DNA of 35,478 nucleotides from Pseudomonas oleovorans subsp. oleovorans (GTDB taxonomy: Bacteria; Pseudomonadota; Gammaproteobacteria; Pseudomonadales; Pseudomonadaceae), in contig NZ_NIUB01000045.1 of the NCBI RefSeq assembly GCF_002197815.1, positions 1 through 35,478 of the forward strand. Reading direction: 5' to 3'. This document shows, in pieces, positions 23,779 to 32,483 of this stretch. The notes beneath the pieces were generated by a model, which saw only the letters and a list, made by a program, of their open reading frames with translations, did no database searches and was not told the origin of the DNA. The position numbers were made by a program, and so were the translations under genes. Within the stretch, counting starts at the first letter, position 1, and the number at the start of each line of letters is the position of its first letter.

Positions 23779-24233
23779 GATTCGAGGCGGCCGACGAGGC
23801 TGCGATGCTGGCGTTGGGCGCGTCGATCGCCGAGGTCAGTGGAGGTGTCGGCACGATTTATCTGCATGGTGATCTGGGGGCCGGCAAGACCACCCTGTCA
23901 CGCGGTATTCTGCGCGGCCTGGGCCATGTCGGGGCAGTCAAGAGCCCGACCTTCACCCTGGTCGAACCCTATGAGATTGGTGGCGTACGCGCCTTCCACT
24001 TCGACCTGTATCGCCTGGTCGATCCCGAGGAGCTTGAGTTTCTCGGGATTCGCGATTACTTCGAAGGTGCCGCTCTGTGCCTGATCGAGTGGCCGCAGCG
24101 TGGCGCGGGCGTTTTGCCAAAGCCCGACCTGGACATTACCATTAGCCCTCAAGCGAGCGGCCGTTCGCTGTTGCTGCAGGGGTATGGGGCTCGAGGGGAG
24201 GCCTGGTGCAAGGCCCTGAGCAGCAAGGAATGA
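23760..24233 (+). CDS. tsaE: tRNA t6A biosynthesis ATPase TsaE
   Basis: 157 residues. A P-loop ATPase that works with TsaB and TsaD to make N6-threonylcarbamoyladenosine at position 37 of ANN-decoding tRNAs. The Walker A motif is GDLGAGKTT (37-45). SPTFTLVEPY and FHFDLYRLVDPEELEFLG are family hallmarks, as is the IEWPQRG segment. The start is uncertain: GTG 23760 sits only a few nt after GGAGGAG (23751-23757), while TTG 23766 (LYEVRFEA) has better spacing. It overlaps nnr. Confidence 0.94.
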   Translation: MSLYEVRFEAADEAAMLALGASIAEVSGGVGTIYLHGDLGAGKTTLSRGILRGLGHVGAVKSPTFTLVEPYEIGGVRAFHFDLYRLVDPEELEFLGIRDYFEGAALCLIEWPQRGAGVLPKPDLDITISPQASGRSLLLQGYGARGEAWCKALSSKE

Positions 24234-24243
24234 ATAAGAAGCG

Positions 24244-25671
24244 ATGGGGTTGGTTATGCGCATAGGCGCGCTGGTTACAGCTGTGGGGGTGTTGTTGGCG
24301 GCCCTGGCTGCCGAGGCCCTGGCTGCCTCCGATATACGGAGCGTGCGTCTGTGGCGTGCCCCGGACAATACCCGTCTGGTCTTCGATCTGTCTGGCCCGG
24401 TACAGCACAGCGTGTTCACCCTTGCCGCACCTGATCGCATCGTTATCGACGTCAGTGGCGCCAAGTTGGCTACCAGTCTCGAGCAACTTTCGCTGGCCAA
24501 CACCCCGATCACCGGTGTGCGCTCGGCGCAGCGCAGCGCTGATGACCTGCGCGTGGTCATCGATTTGTCGGCACCGGTTTCGCCGAAGAGCTTTACCCTG
24601 GCGCCCAATCAGCAGTACGGCCATCGCCTGGTTGTCGACCTGTTCGATCAGGGCAGTGCGCCGCCCTCTGCGCCGACCTCCAGCGTTGCCGCCAGCGCGC
24701 CGCCCGTGCCGGTCACGCCGACCCAGCCGCCACCCAAGCTGACGCCTGTGCCCAACGGCAAGCGCGATATTGTTATCGCCATCGATGCCGGCCATGGTGG
24801 CGAAGACCCTGGTGCGCTGTCGCCGGTCAAAGGGCAGTACGAGAAGAACGTGACCTTGGCCATTTCCAGGGAATTGCAGCGACAGATCAATGCCGAGAAA
24901 GGCTTTCGCGGCGAGTTGGTACGCACGGGGGATTACTTCATTCCACTGCGCAAGCGCACCGAGATTGCGCGCAAGAAGGGCGCGGATCTGTTCGTGTCCA
25001 TTCATGCCGATGCAGCGCCGCGCGCTTCGGCCTTCGGTGCGTCGGTCTATGCCTTGTCCGAGCGCGGAGCAACCTCCGAGACCGCTCGCTGGCTGGCCGA
25101 TGCCGAGAACCAGTCTGACCTGATCGGCGGTGCCGGCAACGTCAGTCTCGACGACAAGGACAAGATGCTCGCCGGCGTGCTGCTGGACCTGTCGATGACT
25201 GCGTCGCTGTCTTCCAGCCTGAATGTCGGGCAGAAGGTGTTGTCGAACATGGGCAGCATCACCCCGCTGCACAAGCGGCGCGTCGAACAAGCAGGGTTCA
25301 TGGTGCTGAAGTCGCCGGATATTCCTTCGATCCTGGTGGAAACCGGGTTCATCTCCAATCCCAATGAGGCGAAGAAGCTGCACACTGCCAGCCATCAGCA
25401 GGCGCTGGCCCGCTCGATTACTTCGGGGGTCAAACAGTTCTTCCACGAAAACCCACCGCCCGGCACCTACGTAGCCTGGCTGCGTGATGAAGGCAAGATC
25501 GTTGCCGGCCCGCGTGAGCATGTGGTGGCACGCGGCGAGAGCCTGGCGCTGATCGCCCAGCGCTACCAGATCAGTCTGGTGGCATTGCGCAGTGCCAATA
25601 AGCTCAATGGTGACGTGATCAAGGTCGGCCAGACATTGCAGATACCCGCCACAGCGCTGGCAGCCCAGTAG
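24244..25671 (+). CDS. amiB: N-acetylmuramoyl-L-alanine amidase AmiB
   Basis: A 475-residue periplasmic zinc amidase that cleaves the lactyl-peptide bond of septal peptidoglycan during daughter-cell separation, usually activated by EnvC. The signal peptide ends near Ala27. An AMIN domain (about 30-125) targets the septum, and a Pro-rich linker (about 140-172) follows. The Amidase_3 domain (about 177-400) has IAIDAGHGGEDPGA, SIHADAA and the catalytic Glu in LVETGFISNPNEA. A C-terminal LysM domain (about 425-470, HVVARGESLALIAQRYQIS) binds glycan. ATG 24256 is an alternative start. The stop overlaps the GTG start of mutL by 1 nt. Confidence 0.95.
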   Translation: MGLVMRIGALVTAVGVLLAALAAEALAASDIRSVRLWRAPDNTRLVFDLSGPVQHSVFTLAAPDRIVIDVSGAKLATSLEQLSLANTPITGVRSAQRSADDLRVVIDLSAPVSPKSFTLAPNQQYGHRLVVDLFDQGSAPPSAPTSSVAASAPPVPVTPTQPPPKLTPVPNGKRDIVIAIDAGHGGEDPGALSPVKGQYEKNVTLAISRELQRQINAEKGFRGELVRTGDYFIPLRKRTEIARKKGADLFVSIHADAAPRASAFGASVYALSERGATSETARWLADAENQSDLIGGAGNVSLDDKDKMLAGVLLDLSMTASLSSSLNVGQKVLSNMGSITPLHKRRVEQAGFMVLKSPDIPSILVETGFISNPNEAKKLHTASHQQALARSITSGVKQFFHENPPPGTYVAWLRDEGKIVAGPREHVVARGESLALIAQRYQISLVALRSANKLNGDVIKVGQTLQIPATALAAQ

Positions 25672-27551
25672 TGAGTGTCATGTCCCGTATTCATTTGCTC
25701 AGCCCGCGCCTGGCCAACCAGATCGCTGCGGGCGAGGTGGTCGAGCGTCCGGCTTCGGTCGCCAAGGAACTGCTGGAAAACAGCCTGGACTCCGGTGCGC
25801 GGCGTATCGATGTCGACGTCGAGCAGGGCGGCGTCAAGCTGCTCAAGGTGCGCGACGACGGCAGTGGCATCGCCCCGGACGACCTGCCGCTGGCCCTGGC
25901 TCGCCACGCCACCAGCAAGATTCGTGAGCTGGAAGACCTCGAAGCCGTGCTCAGCATGGGCTTTCGTGGCGAGGCGCTGGCGTCGATCAGCTCGGTATCG
26001 CGCCTGACCCTGACCTCGCGTACCGCCGACGCCGACCAGGCCTGGCAGGTGGAAACCGAAGGCCGTGACATGGAGCCACGCGTGCAGCCTGCTGCGCACC
26101 CTGTGGGTACCTCGGTGGAAGTGCGTGACCTGTTTTTCAATACCCCGGCGCGGCGCAAGTTCCTGCGTGCCGAGAAGACCGAATTCGATCACCTGCAGGA
26201 AGTGATCAAGCGCCTGGCGCTGGCCCGTTTCGATGTCGGCTTTCACCTGCGCCATAACGGCAAGACGGTGCTCAGCCTGCACGAGGCGGGTGACGAGATC
26301 AGTCGTGCGCGTCGTGTCGCCTCAGTTTGCGGGCCGGCTTTTCTGGAGCAGGCGCTGCCGATCGAGATCGAGCGCGGTGGTCTGCGCTTGTGGGGTTGGG
26401 TCGGCTTGCCGACCTTCTCGCGCAGCCAGGCGGATCTGCAGTATTTCTACGTCAACGGCCGCATGGTGCGCGACAAGCTGGTCGCTCATGCGGTGCGCCA
26501 GGCCTATCGCGACGTGCTGTTCAATGGCCGGCACCCGACCTTTGTGCTGTTTCTGGAAATCGATCCGAGCACGGTGGATGTCAACGTTCACCCGACCAAG
26601 CACGAAGTGCGCTTCCGTGACAGCCGCATGGTGCATGACTTCCTCTATGGCACCCTGCATCGGGTCTTGGCCGATGTGCGCCCGGAAGATCAGGTGGCCG
26701 CTCCGGCGGCCATCTCACCCATGTCGCGTGCAAGCGGCCTGGCCGCCGGAGAATTTGGCCCGCAGGGCGAAATGGGCCTGGCCGCCAGCGTGCTGGAAAC
26801 CCCAGTGGCCAATGCGCAGCCGGCCTGGCGTGGTGCAGGTGCCGGTTATCAGCAGCCGGCCGGCAACCCCGGCGTACCGGCTGCCGAAGCGCAGGCCGCC
26901 TATCGCGAGTATTTCGCCCCGCTGCCTGCTGCGTCGTCCGCAGTGCTGCCGCAGGAGCAGGGCGACATTCCGCCGCTCGGCTATGCCGTGGCGCAGCTCA
27001 AGGGGGTCTACATCCTCGCCGAGAATGCCCAGGGCATGGTTGTGGTGGACATGCACGCCGCGCATGAGCGCATCACCTACGAGCGCCTGAAGCATGCGAT
27101 GGCCAGTGAGGGGTTGCGCGGCCAGCCGTTGCTGGTACCGGAGTCTATCGCTCTCAGTCAGCGCGAAGCCGACTGCGCCGAGGAGCATGGCCAGTGGTTC
27201 CAGCGTCTGGGCTTCGAATTGCAGCGCCTGGGAGAGGAGACGCTGGCGATCCGCCAGATTCCGGCGCTGCTCAAGCAGGCCGAAGCGACCCAGTTGGTGC
27301 GCGACGTGCTGGCCGATCTGCTCGAATATGGCACCAGCGACCGTATCCAGGCGCACCTCAACGAGCTGCTGGCGACCATGGCCTGCCATGGTGCGGTGCG
27401 CGCCAACCGGCGCCTGACCATTCCCGAGATGAACGCCCTATTGCGTGATATGGAACAGACCGAGCGCAGCGGCCAGTGCAACCACGGGCGTCCGACCTGG
27501 ACGCAATTGAGCATGGATCAGCTCGACAAGTTGTTCATGCGTGGTCAGTAA
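25671..27551 (+). CDS. mutL: DNA mismatch repair protein MutL
   Basis: 626 residues. The N-terminal GHKL ATPase has NQIAAGEVVERPASVAKELL, DDGSGI, and FRGEALASISSVS. A Pro/Ala-rich linker spans about 345-430. In the C-terminal dimerisation domain, DMHAAHERITYE (from residue 460) fits the endonuclease motif D-x-HA-x2-E-x4-E. This motif is typical of species lacking MutH, and Pseudomonas lacks MutH, so this MutL should nick DNA itself. GTG 25671 overlaps the amiB stop (TAGTG); ATG 25680 (MSRIHLLSPRLANQ) is an equally good start. Confidence 0.96.
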   Translation: MSVMSRIHLLSPRLANQIAAGEVVERPASVAKELLENSLDSGARRIDVDVEQGGVKLLKVRDDGSGIAPDDLPLALARHATSKIRELEDLEAVLSMGFRGEALASISSVSRLTLTSRTADADQAWQVETEGRDMEPRVQPAAHPVGTSVEVRDLFFNTPARRKFLRAEKTEFDHLQEVIKRLALARFDVGFHLRHNGKTVLSLHEAGDEISRARRVASVCGPAFLEQALPIEIERGGLRLWGWVGLPTFSRSQADLQYFYVNGRMVRDKLVAHAVRQAYRDVLFNGRHPTFVLFLEIDPSTVDVNVHPTKHEVRFRDSRMVHDFLYGTLHRVLADVRPEDQVAAPAAISPMSRASGLAAGEFGPQGEMGLAASVLETPVANAQPAWRGAGAGYQQPAGNPGVPAAEAQAAYREYFAPLPAASSAVLPQEQGDIPPLGYAVAQLKGVYILAENAQGMVVVDMHAAHERITYERLKHAMASEGLRGQPLLVPESIALSQREADCAEEHGQWFQRLGFELQRLGEETLAIRQIPALLKQAEATQLVRDVLADLLEYGTSDRIQAHLNELLATMACHGAVRANRRLTIPEMNALLRDMEQTERSGQCNHGRPTWTQLSMDQLDKLFMRGQ

Positions 27552-27601
27552 TTGAGCAATGCCCCGCCGAGGGCTCCCGTCTTTGTTGCCGAGTTATATC
27601 G

Positions 27602-28573
27602 ATGCCTGCGCTTCCTCCTGCAATCTTCCTGATGGGCCCGACAGCCGCCGGCAAGACTGACCTGGCCCTGGAGCTGGCGCGCGTCTTGCCGTGTGACCTG
27701 ATCAGTGTTGATTCGGCGCTGATCTATCGTGGCATGGACATCGGCACGGCCAAGCCTGAGCGCGCCATTCTCGACGCGTTTCCTCACGCCCTGATCGATA
27801 TTCGTGATCCGGCCGAGAGCTATTCGGCGGCGGAGTTTCGCGCCGATGCGCTGGCCGCCATGGCCGAGAGCACGGCGCGTGGCCGTATTCCGCTGCTGGT
27901 AGGCGGCACCATGCTCTATTACAAGGCGCTGTTGGAGGGCTTGGCCGATATGCCCAGCGCCGCCCCGGCCATCCGTGCCGAGCTGGAAGCAAGGGCTGCA
28001 GCCGAAGGTTGGGAGGCGCTGCATCGGGAGCTGGCTGAGGTCGATCCAGAGTCCGCCGCGCGCATCCATCCCAACGATCCGCAGCGTCTGACTCGGGCGC
28101 TTGAGGTCTATCGCGTGAGCGGCCTGAGCATGACCGAGCATCGCCTGCGCCAGGCTGCAGGAAATCCCGATGCGGGTACATCAGGCGCCGGGCAATTACC
28201 CTATACTGTTGCTCAGCTTGCTATCGCACCAGCGCAGCGTCAGGTTTTGCATGACCGCATCGCTCAACGATTTCGGGTGATGTTGGAACAGGGTTTCGTG
28301 GAAGAGGTCGAAGCCCTGCGTAGACGAAGTGACTTGCACGCGGGATTGCCGTCTATACGGGCGGTGGGTTATCGCCAGGTATGGGAATACCTCGATGGCG
28401 AGCTGTCCCGGGACGAGATGGTCGAGCGGGGCATCATCGCCACGCGGCAATTGGCCAAGCGTCAGTTCACCTGGCTACGCGGTTGGGAGAACTTGCATTG
28501 GCTCGATAGCCTGGCCTGCGACAATCTGTCTCGCGTCTTGAAATACCTGGAAAGCGTCTCCATATTGAAATGA
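27602..28573 (+). CDS. miaA: tRNA dimethylallyltransferase
   Basis: 323 residues. It adds a dimethylallyl group to N6 of A37 in tRNAs that read UNN codons, the first step to ms2i6A. The P-loop is GPTAAGKT (12-19). SVDSALIYRGMDIGTAKP is the conserved tRNA/substrate segment, and VGGTMLYYKALLEG and RLTRALEVYRVSG are also family hallmarks. The start is ATG 27602 (MPALPPAIFLMG), 50 nt after the mutL stop. It leads into hfq, the conserved mutL-miaA-hfq-hflX order. Confidence 0.96.
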   Translation: MPALPPAIFLMGPTAAGKTDLALELARVLPCDLISVDSALIYRGMDIGTAKPERAILDAFPHALIDIRDPAESYSAAEFRADALAAMAESTARGRIPLLVGGTMLYYKALLEGLADMPSAAPAIRAELEARAAAEGWEALHRELAEVDPESAARIHPNDPQRLTRALEVYRVSGLSMTEHRLRQAAGNPDAGTSGAGQLPYTVAQLAIAPAQRQVLHDRIAQRFRVMLEQGFVEEVEALRRRSDLHAGLPSIRAVGYRQVWEYLDGELSRDEMVERGIIATRQLAKRQFTWLRGWENLHWLDSLACDNLSRVLKYLESVSILK

Positions 28574-28673
28574 GACCTTGCCGCTGGTCGTCTATCCTTG
28601 GGGGTGGTACGGCCTGAAGCCATTGTTTAACTACTAAAATTATTGAAATTGATCCTCGAAAGGAGTGCGGCAC

Positions 28674-28934
28674 ATGTCAAAAGGGCATTCGCTACAAGAC
28701 CCTTACCTGAATACCCTGCGTAAGGAACGCGTCCCTGTTTCCATCTATCTGGTCAACGGCATCAAGCTGCAAGGCCAGATCGAATCCTTCGACCAGTTTG
28801 TCATTCTGCTGAAGAATACCGTCAGCCAGATGGTCTACAAACACGCCATTTCCACCGTCGTGCCTAGCTGTCCGGTACGCCTGCCGAGTGCTGGCGATGC
28901 CGAGCAGGCAGATGGCGAGCCAGGTAACGCCTGA
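28674..28934 (+). CDS. hfq: RNA chaperone Hfq
   Basis: 86 residues. A hexameric Sm-like chaperone that pairs small RNAs with mRNAs and, in pseudomonads, acts with Crc in catabolite repression. Sm1 has NGIKLQGQIESFDQFVILLKN, holding the conserved Gln/Asp/Phe; Sm2 is YKHAISTVVP. The C-terminal tail is short, as in other Pseudomonas. The start is ATG 28674, with AAAGGAG upstream (MSKGHSLQDPYLN). The 100-bp gap from miaA is unusually AT-rich (around 28625-28655) and may hold hfq's own promoter; TAAAAT at 28635-28640 is a weak -10 candidate. hflX follows after 12 nt. Confidence 0.98.
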   Translation: MSKGHSLQDPYLNTLRKERVPVSIYLVNGIKLQGQIESFDQFVILLKNTVSQMVYKHAISTVVPSCPVRLPSAGDAEQADGEPGNA

Positions 28935-28946
28935 TAGGGGGCTGCA

Positions 28947-30248
28947 TTGTTCTTCGAGCGTCATGGGGGCGGTGAGCGGGCCATCCTGGTTCATCTGGAA
29001 GGCCAAGACTCCGAGGCGAGCGAAGACCCCCAGGAGTTCCAGGAATTGGCCATGTCGGCAGGCGCCGACATGGTCGCTTTCTTCAGTGTGCCCAGCAGTC
29101 GTCTGACGGCCAAGTTCCTGATCGGTAGCGGTAAGGTCGAGGAGCTGCGCGACCACGTCAAGGCCGCCGAGGCCGACCTGGTCATCTTCAATCACACCCT
29201 GACGCCCAGCCAGGAGCGCAACCTCGAGCGTGCCTTCGAATGCCGTGTGCTCGACCGTACCGGCCTGATCCTCGATATCTTCGCTCAGCGCGCGCGTACT
29301 CATGAAGGCAAGCTGCAGGTCGAACTGGCTCAGCTCGACCATATGAGCACGCGCCTGGTGCGTGGTTGGACTCACCTTGAGCGGCAGAAGGGCGGTATCG
29401 GTCTGCGTGGTCCGGGTGAAACCCAGCTGGAAACCGACCGCCGCTTGCTGCGCGTGCGCATCCGGCAGATCAAGCAGAAACTCGAGAAGGTGCGCAGTCA
29501 GCGTGAGCAGGCGCGCCGTGGGCGCAGGCGCGCGGATATCCCGTCGGTTTCCCTGGTGGGTTACACCAACGCCGGCAAGTCCACGCTGTTCAATACGCTC
29601 ACCACCTCCGAGGTCTACGCGGCCGACCAGCTGTTCGCCACGCTCGACCCGACCTTGCGGCGTCTGCAGCTCGACGACCTTGGTCCGATCGTGCTGGCCG
29701 ACACCGTGGGTTTCATTCGCCACCTGCCGCACAAGCTGGTCGAGGCCTTCCGCGCTACGTTGGAAGAGTCGAGCAACTCCGATCTGCTGTTGCACGTGAT
29801 TGATGCCCACGAGCCCGAGCGTATGGCGCAGATCGAGCAGGTGCAGAACGTGCTCAAGGAGATCGGCGCACACGAATTGCCAATGCTCGAGGTATACAAC
29901 AAGCTGGATTTGTTGGATGGTGTCGAGCCGCAGATCCAACGCGATGCTGATGGCAAGCCGCTGCGTGTCTGGTTGTCGGCCCGCGAGGGGCGTGGCCTTG
30001 AACTGTTGCGGCAGGCAGTGGCGGAGCTGTTGGGTGAAGATTTGTTCGTCGCTACGCTGCAATTGCCGCAACGTTTGGGGCGACTGCGTGCGCAGTTCTT
30101 CGCGCTGGGGGCGGTGCAGAGCGAAGAGCATGATGAGTCGGGGCGCAGCCTGCTGGCGGTACGTTTGCCGCGAGTCGAGCTCAATCGCCTGGTGAGTCGC
30201 GAAGGTTTGGAGCCTCAAACCTTCATCGAGCAACATACTTTGCAATAA
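28947..30248 (+). CDS. hflX: ribosome-associated GTPase HflX
   Basis: A 433-residue GTPase that splits stalled or hibernating 70S ribosomes, notably in heat stress. The N-terminal HflX domain (about 1-195) has the nucleotide-independent fold with GLRGPGETQLETDRR. The G domain follows: G1 GYTNAGKS (205-212), G3 DTVGF, G4 NKLD. The protein begins at TTG 28947 (MFFERHGGGERAILVHLEGQ), with AGGGGG at 28936-28941 in front. The length and N-terminus agree with P. aeruginosa HflX as I remember it. It is translated just after hfq. Confidence 0.96.
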   Translation: MFFERHGGGERAILVHLEGQDSEASEDPQEFQELAMSAGADMVAFFSVPSSRLTAKFLIGSGKVEELRDHVKAAEADLVIFNHTLTPSQERNLERAFECRVLDRTGLILDIFAQRARTHEGKLQVELAQLDHMSTRLVRGWTHLERQKGGIGLRGPGETQLETDRRLLRVRIRQIKQKLEKVRSQREQARRGRRRADIPSVSLVGYTNAGKSTLFNTLTTSEVYAADQLFATLDPTLRRLQLDDLGPIVLADTVGFIRHLPHKLVEAFRATLEESSNSDLLLHVIDAHEPERMAQIEQVQNVLKEIGAHELPMLEVYNKLDLLDGVEPQIQRDADGKPLRVWLSAREGRGLELLRQAVAELLGEDLFVATLQLPQRLGRLRAQFFALGAVQSEEHDESGRSLLAVRLPRVELNRLVSREGLEPQTFIEQHTLQ

Positions 30249-30300
30249 AGCCTGGGACGGTGGCTTTGCTGTCACCATAGGGCTTTGGGTAGCATTGGCC

Positions 30301-30319
30301 GGCGCGCCGTGGGCGCGCC
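30301..30319 (+). terminator. GC hairpin between hflX and hflK
   Basis: GGCGCGCC (30301-30308), loop GTG, then GGCGCGCC (30312-30319) makes a perfect 8-bp stem, followed by the T-rich run TTCGCTTTATT. The tail is only partly uridine-rich, so it may be an attenuator or an RNA-processing barrier rather than a full terminator. The 97-bp gap here is otherwise featureless. Confidence 0.5.
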
Positions 30320-30345
30320 TTCGCTTTATTAGTACGGAGAACGCT

Positions 30346-31509
30346 ATGGCTTGGAATGAGCCGGGTGGCAACTCGAACAATCAAGACCCTTGGGGCGGCC
30401 GCAAAGGCGGTGGCCGGCAGGGGCCGCCGGATCTCGACGAAGCGTTCCGCAAGCTGCAAGAAAGCCTCAACGGGCTGTTTGGCGGTGGCAAGAAACGTGG
30501 TGACGACTCCGGGCGCAGTGGCGGCGGTGGCTTCGGCCTGCTGTTCGTCGGCCTTGGCCTGTTGGCGGTGGTATGGCTGTACAGCGCGATCTACGTGGTG
30601 GATGAGCAGGAGCAGGCTGTGGTGCTGCGCTTCGGCAAGTACCACGAGACCGTTGGTCCTGGCCTGAATATCTATTTCCCGCCAATCGACCGCAAGTTCC
30701 AGGAAAACGTCACCCGTGAACGCGCCTACAGCAAGCAGGGCGCCATGCTGACTGAAGACGAGAACATCATCGAAGTACCGCTGACCGTGCAGTACCGGGT
30801 GAGCAATCTGCAGGACTTCGTGCTCAACGTCGACCAGCCGGAAGTCAGCCTGCAGCACGCTACCGACAGTGCCGTGCGCCATGTCGTGGGCTCCACCGAG
30901 ATGGATCAGGTACTGACCGAGGGCCGTGAACTGATCGCGACCGAGGTGCGTGAGCGTCTGCAGCGCTTCCTCGACAACTACCGCACCGGTATCACCATCA
31001 CTCAGGTGAACATCCAGAGCGCTGCTGCGCCGCGTGAAGTTCAGGAGGCCTTCGATGACGTGATTCGTGCCCGTGAAGACGAGCAGCGTGAGAAGAACCA
31101 GGCCGAGTCCTACGCCAACGGCGTAATCCCGGAAGCCCGTGGTCAGGCCCAGCGTATGTTGGAAGAGGCCAATGGTTACCGTGATGAAGTCATTGCGCGT
31201 GCCCGAGGCGAGGCTGACCGCTTCACCAAGCTGGTGGCCGAGTACCGCAAGGCACCCGAGATCACTCGCGAGCGTCTGTATATCGACACCATGCAGGAAG
31301 TCATGAGCAACACCAGCAAGGTTCTGGTCACCGGCGACAAGGGGCAGAACAACCTGCTCTATCTGCCGCTGGACAAGATGATCGACAGCCGTGGCGGTGC
31401 TTCTTCCTCCGGTTCAGCCAACAGCAGCAACACGACAACGCGTGATCCAGCGGTGCCGCTGAGCAGCGATCTGTCGCAGCGTAACCTGCGTACCCGGGAG
31501 GGCCGTTGA
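30346..31509 (+). CDS. hflK: FtsH protease modulator HflK
   Basis: A 387-residue SPFH/prohibitin-family protein that forms a membrane cage with HflC around the FtsH protease and restrains its action on membrane proteins. The Gly-rich N-terminus (about 1-61) is cytoplasmic, one transmembrane helix lies at about 62-85, then come the periplasmic SPFH domain (about 85-280) and a helical region. The tail is Ser/Thr-rich (SSSGSANSSNTTTRD). The start is ATG 30346 (MAWNEPGGNSNNQDPWGG) with GGAGA upstream. The TGA overlaps the hflC ATG. Confidence 0.96.
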   Translation: MAWNEPGGNSNNQDPWGGRKGGGRQGPPDLDEAFRKLQESLNGLFGGGKKRGDDSGRSGGGGFGLLFVGLGLLAVVWLYSAIYVVDEQEQAVVLRFGKYHETVGPGLNIYFPPIDRKFQENVTRERAYSKQGAMLTEDENIIEVPLTVQYRVSNLQDFVLNVDQPEVSLQHATDSAVRHVVGSTEMDQVLTEGRELIATEVRERLQRFLDNYRTGITITQVNIQSAAAPREVQEAFDDVIRAREDEQREKNQAESYANGVIPEARGQAQRMLEEANGYRDEVIARARGEADRFTKLVAEYRKAPEITRERLYIDTMQEVMSNTSKVLVTGDKGQNNLLYLPLDKMIDSRGGASSSGSANSSNTTTRDPAVPLSSDLSQRNLRTREGR

Positions 31510-32378
31510 TGAGCAACAAGTCCCTGATCGGCCTGATCGTGGCCGTGGTTCTGGCCCTGGTGGCATGGAATAGCTTCTATATCGTGGCGCAGACCGAGCG
31601 TGCGGTGCTGTTGCAGTTCGGGCGAGTGGTTCAGCCTGATGTACAGCCCGGCCTGCATGTGAAGATCCCCTACGTCAACCAGGTGCGTATCTTCGACGGT
31701 CGTCTGCTGACGCTGGATTCGACGTCCTCGCGCTTCCTGACCCTGGAGAAGAAGGCGCTGATGGTCGATGCCTATGCCAAGTGGCGGGTGAAGGATGCCG
31801 AGCGCTTCTATCGGTCCACCTCGGGCATGAAGCAGGTCGCTGATGAGCGTCTGGCGCGTCGTCTGGAAGCATCGCTGCGTGACCAGTTCGGTAAGCGCAC
31901 CCTGCACGAATCGGTATCCGGTGAGCGTGATGCGCTGATGGCTGACGTGACCGCGACCCTCAACCGCGCCGCCGAGCGTGAGTTGGGTATCGAAGTGGTC
32001 GACGTTCGGGTCAAGGCCATCGACCTGCCGCGCGAAGTGAACCGCAGCGTGTTCGAGCGGATGAGCACCGAGCGTGAGCGTGAAGCGCGCGAGCTTCGCG
32101 CCAAGGGTCGTGAGCTGGCCGAAGGTATTCGCGCTGATGCTGATCGTCAGCGCCGTGTACTGCTGGCTGAAGCCTATCGTGAAGCTGAAGAGCTGCGCGG
32201 TGACGGTGATGCCCAGGCTGCGTCCATCTACGCCAACGCCTTCGGTCAGGATCAGGAGTTCTACTCCTTCTACCGGAGTCTGCAGGCTTACCGCGAAAGC
32301 TTCGCTGACAAGCGTGATGTGCTGGTGCTGGACCCGGGCAGCGATTTCTTCCGCTACCTGGAAAAATCCAGGCCTTGA
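31509..32378 (+). CDS. hflC: FtsH protease modulator HflC
   Basis: A 289-residue partner of HflK. One transmembrane helix (about 5-25, LIGLIVAVVLALVAWNSFYIV) precedes an SPFH domain (about 25-200) and a long charged helix (ERMSTEREREARELRAKGRE), then the conserved C-terminal DVLVLDPGSDFFRYL. The ATG at 31509 overlaps the hflK TGA (TTGATG), a coupled arrangement that suits a fixed HflK:HflC ratio. Confidence 0.97.
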   Translation: MSNKSLIGLIVAVVLALVAWNSFYIVAQTERAVLLQFGRVVQPDVQPGLHVKIPYVNQVRIFDGRLLTLDSTSSRFLTLEKKALMVDAYAKWRVKDAERFYRSTSGMKQVADERLARRLEASLRDQFGKRTLHESVSGERDALMADVTATLNRAAERELGIEVVDVRVKAIDLPREVNRSVFERMSTEREREARELRAKGRELAEGIRADADRQRRVLLAEAYREAEELRGDGDAQAASIYANAFGQDQEFYSFYRSLQAYRESFADKRDVLVLDPGSDFFRYLEKSRP

Positions 32379-32411
32379 TCGGCAACCCTGGCGGCGCGAT
32401 GCGTCGCCAGG

Positions 32412-32439
32412 GTGACCGCAAGGTAAAACGTGGTATCAT
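32412..32439 (+). promoter_or_regulatory. sigma70-like promoter ahead of DUF2065-hisZ
   Basis: GTGACC (32412-32417), 16 bp, then TATCAT (32434-32439): four of six and five of six consensus positions. A start site about 7 nt on falls at 32446, the first base of the terminator hairpin described next. It would serve the DUF2065 gene, hisZ and possibly purA. Confidence 0.55.
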
Positions 32440-32445
32440 GCGGCA

Positions 32446-32468
32446 GCCGGGAAAATCCCGGCTTTTTT
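32446..32468 (+). terminator. intrinsic terminator after hflC
   Basis: GCCGGGA (32446-32452), loop AAA, TCCCGGC (32456-32462) and then six T (32463-32468) form a textbook Rho-independent terminator, 68 bp after the hflC stop and 15 bp before the next start codon. It should end the miaA-hfq-hfl transcript. Confidence 0.88.
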
Positions 32469-32483
32469 GCGTCTGTGGGAATC

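Noticed and set aside
28692..30380. A 562-codon open frame opposite hfq and hflX
   Set aside because: Covers two certain genes on the other strand; composition typical of an antisense shadow and no family motif.
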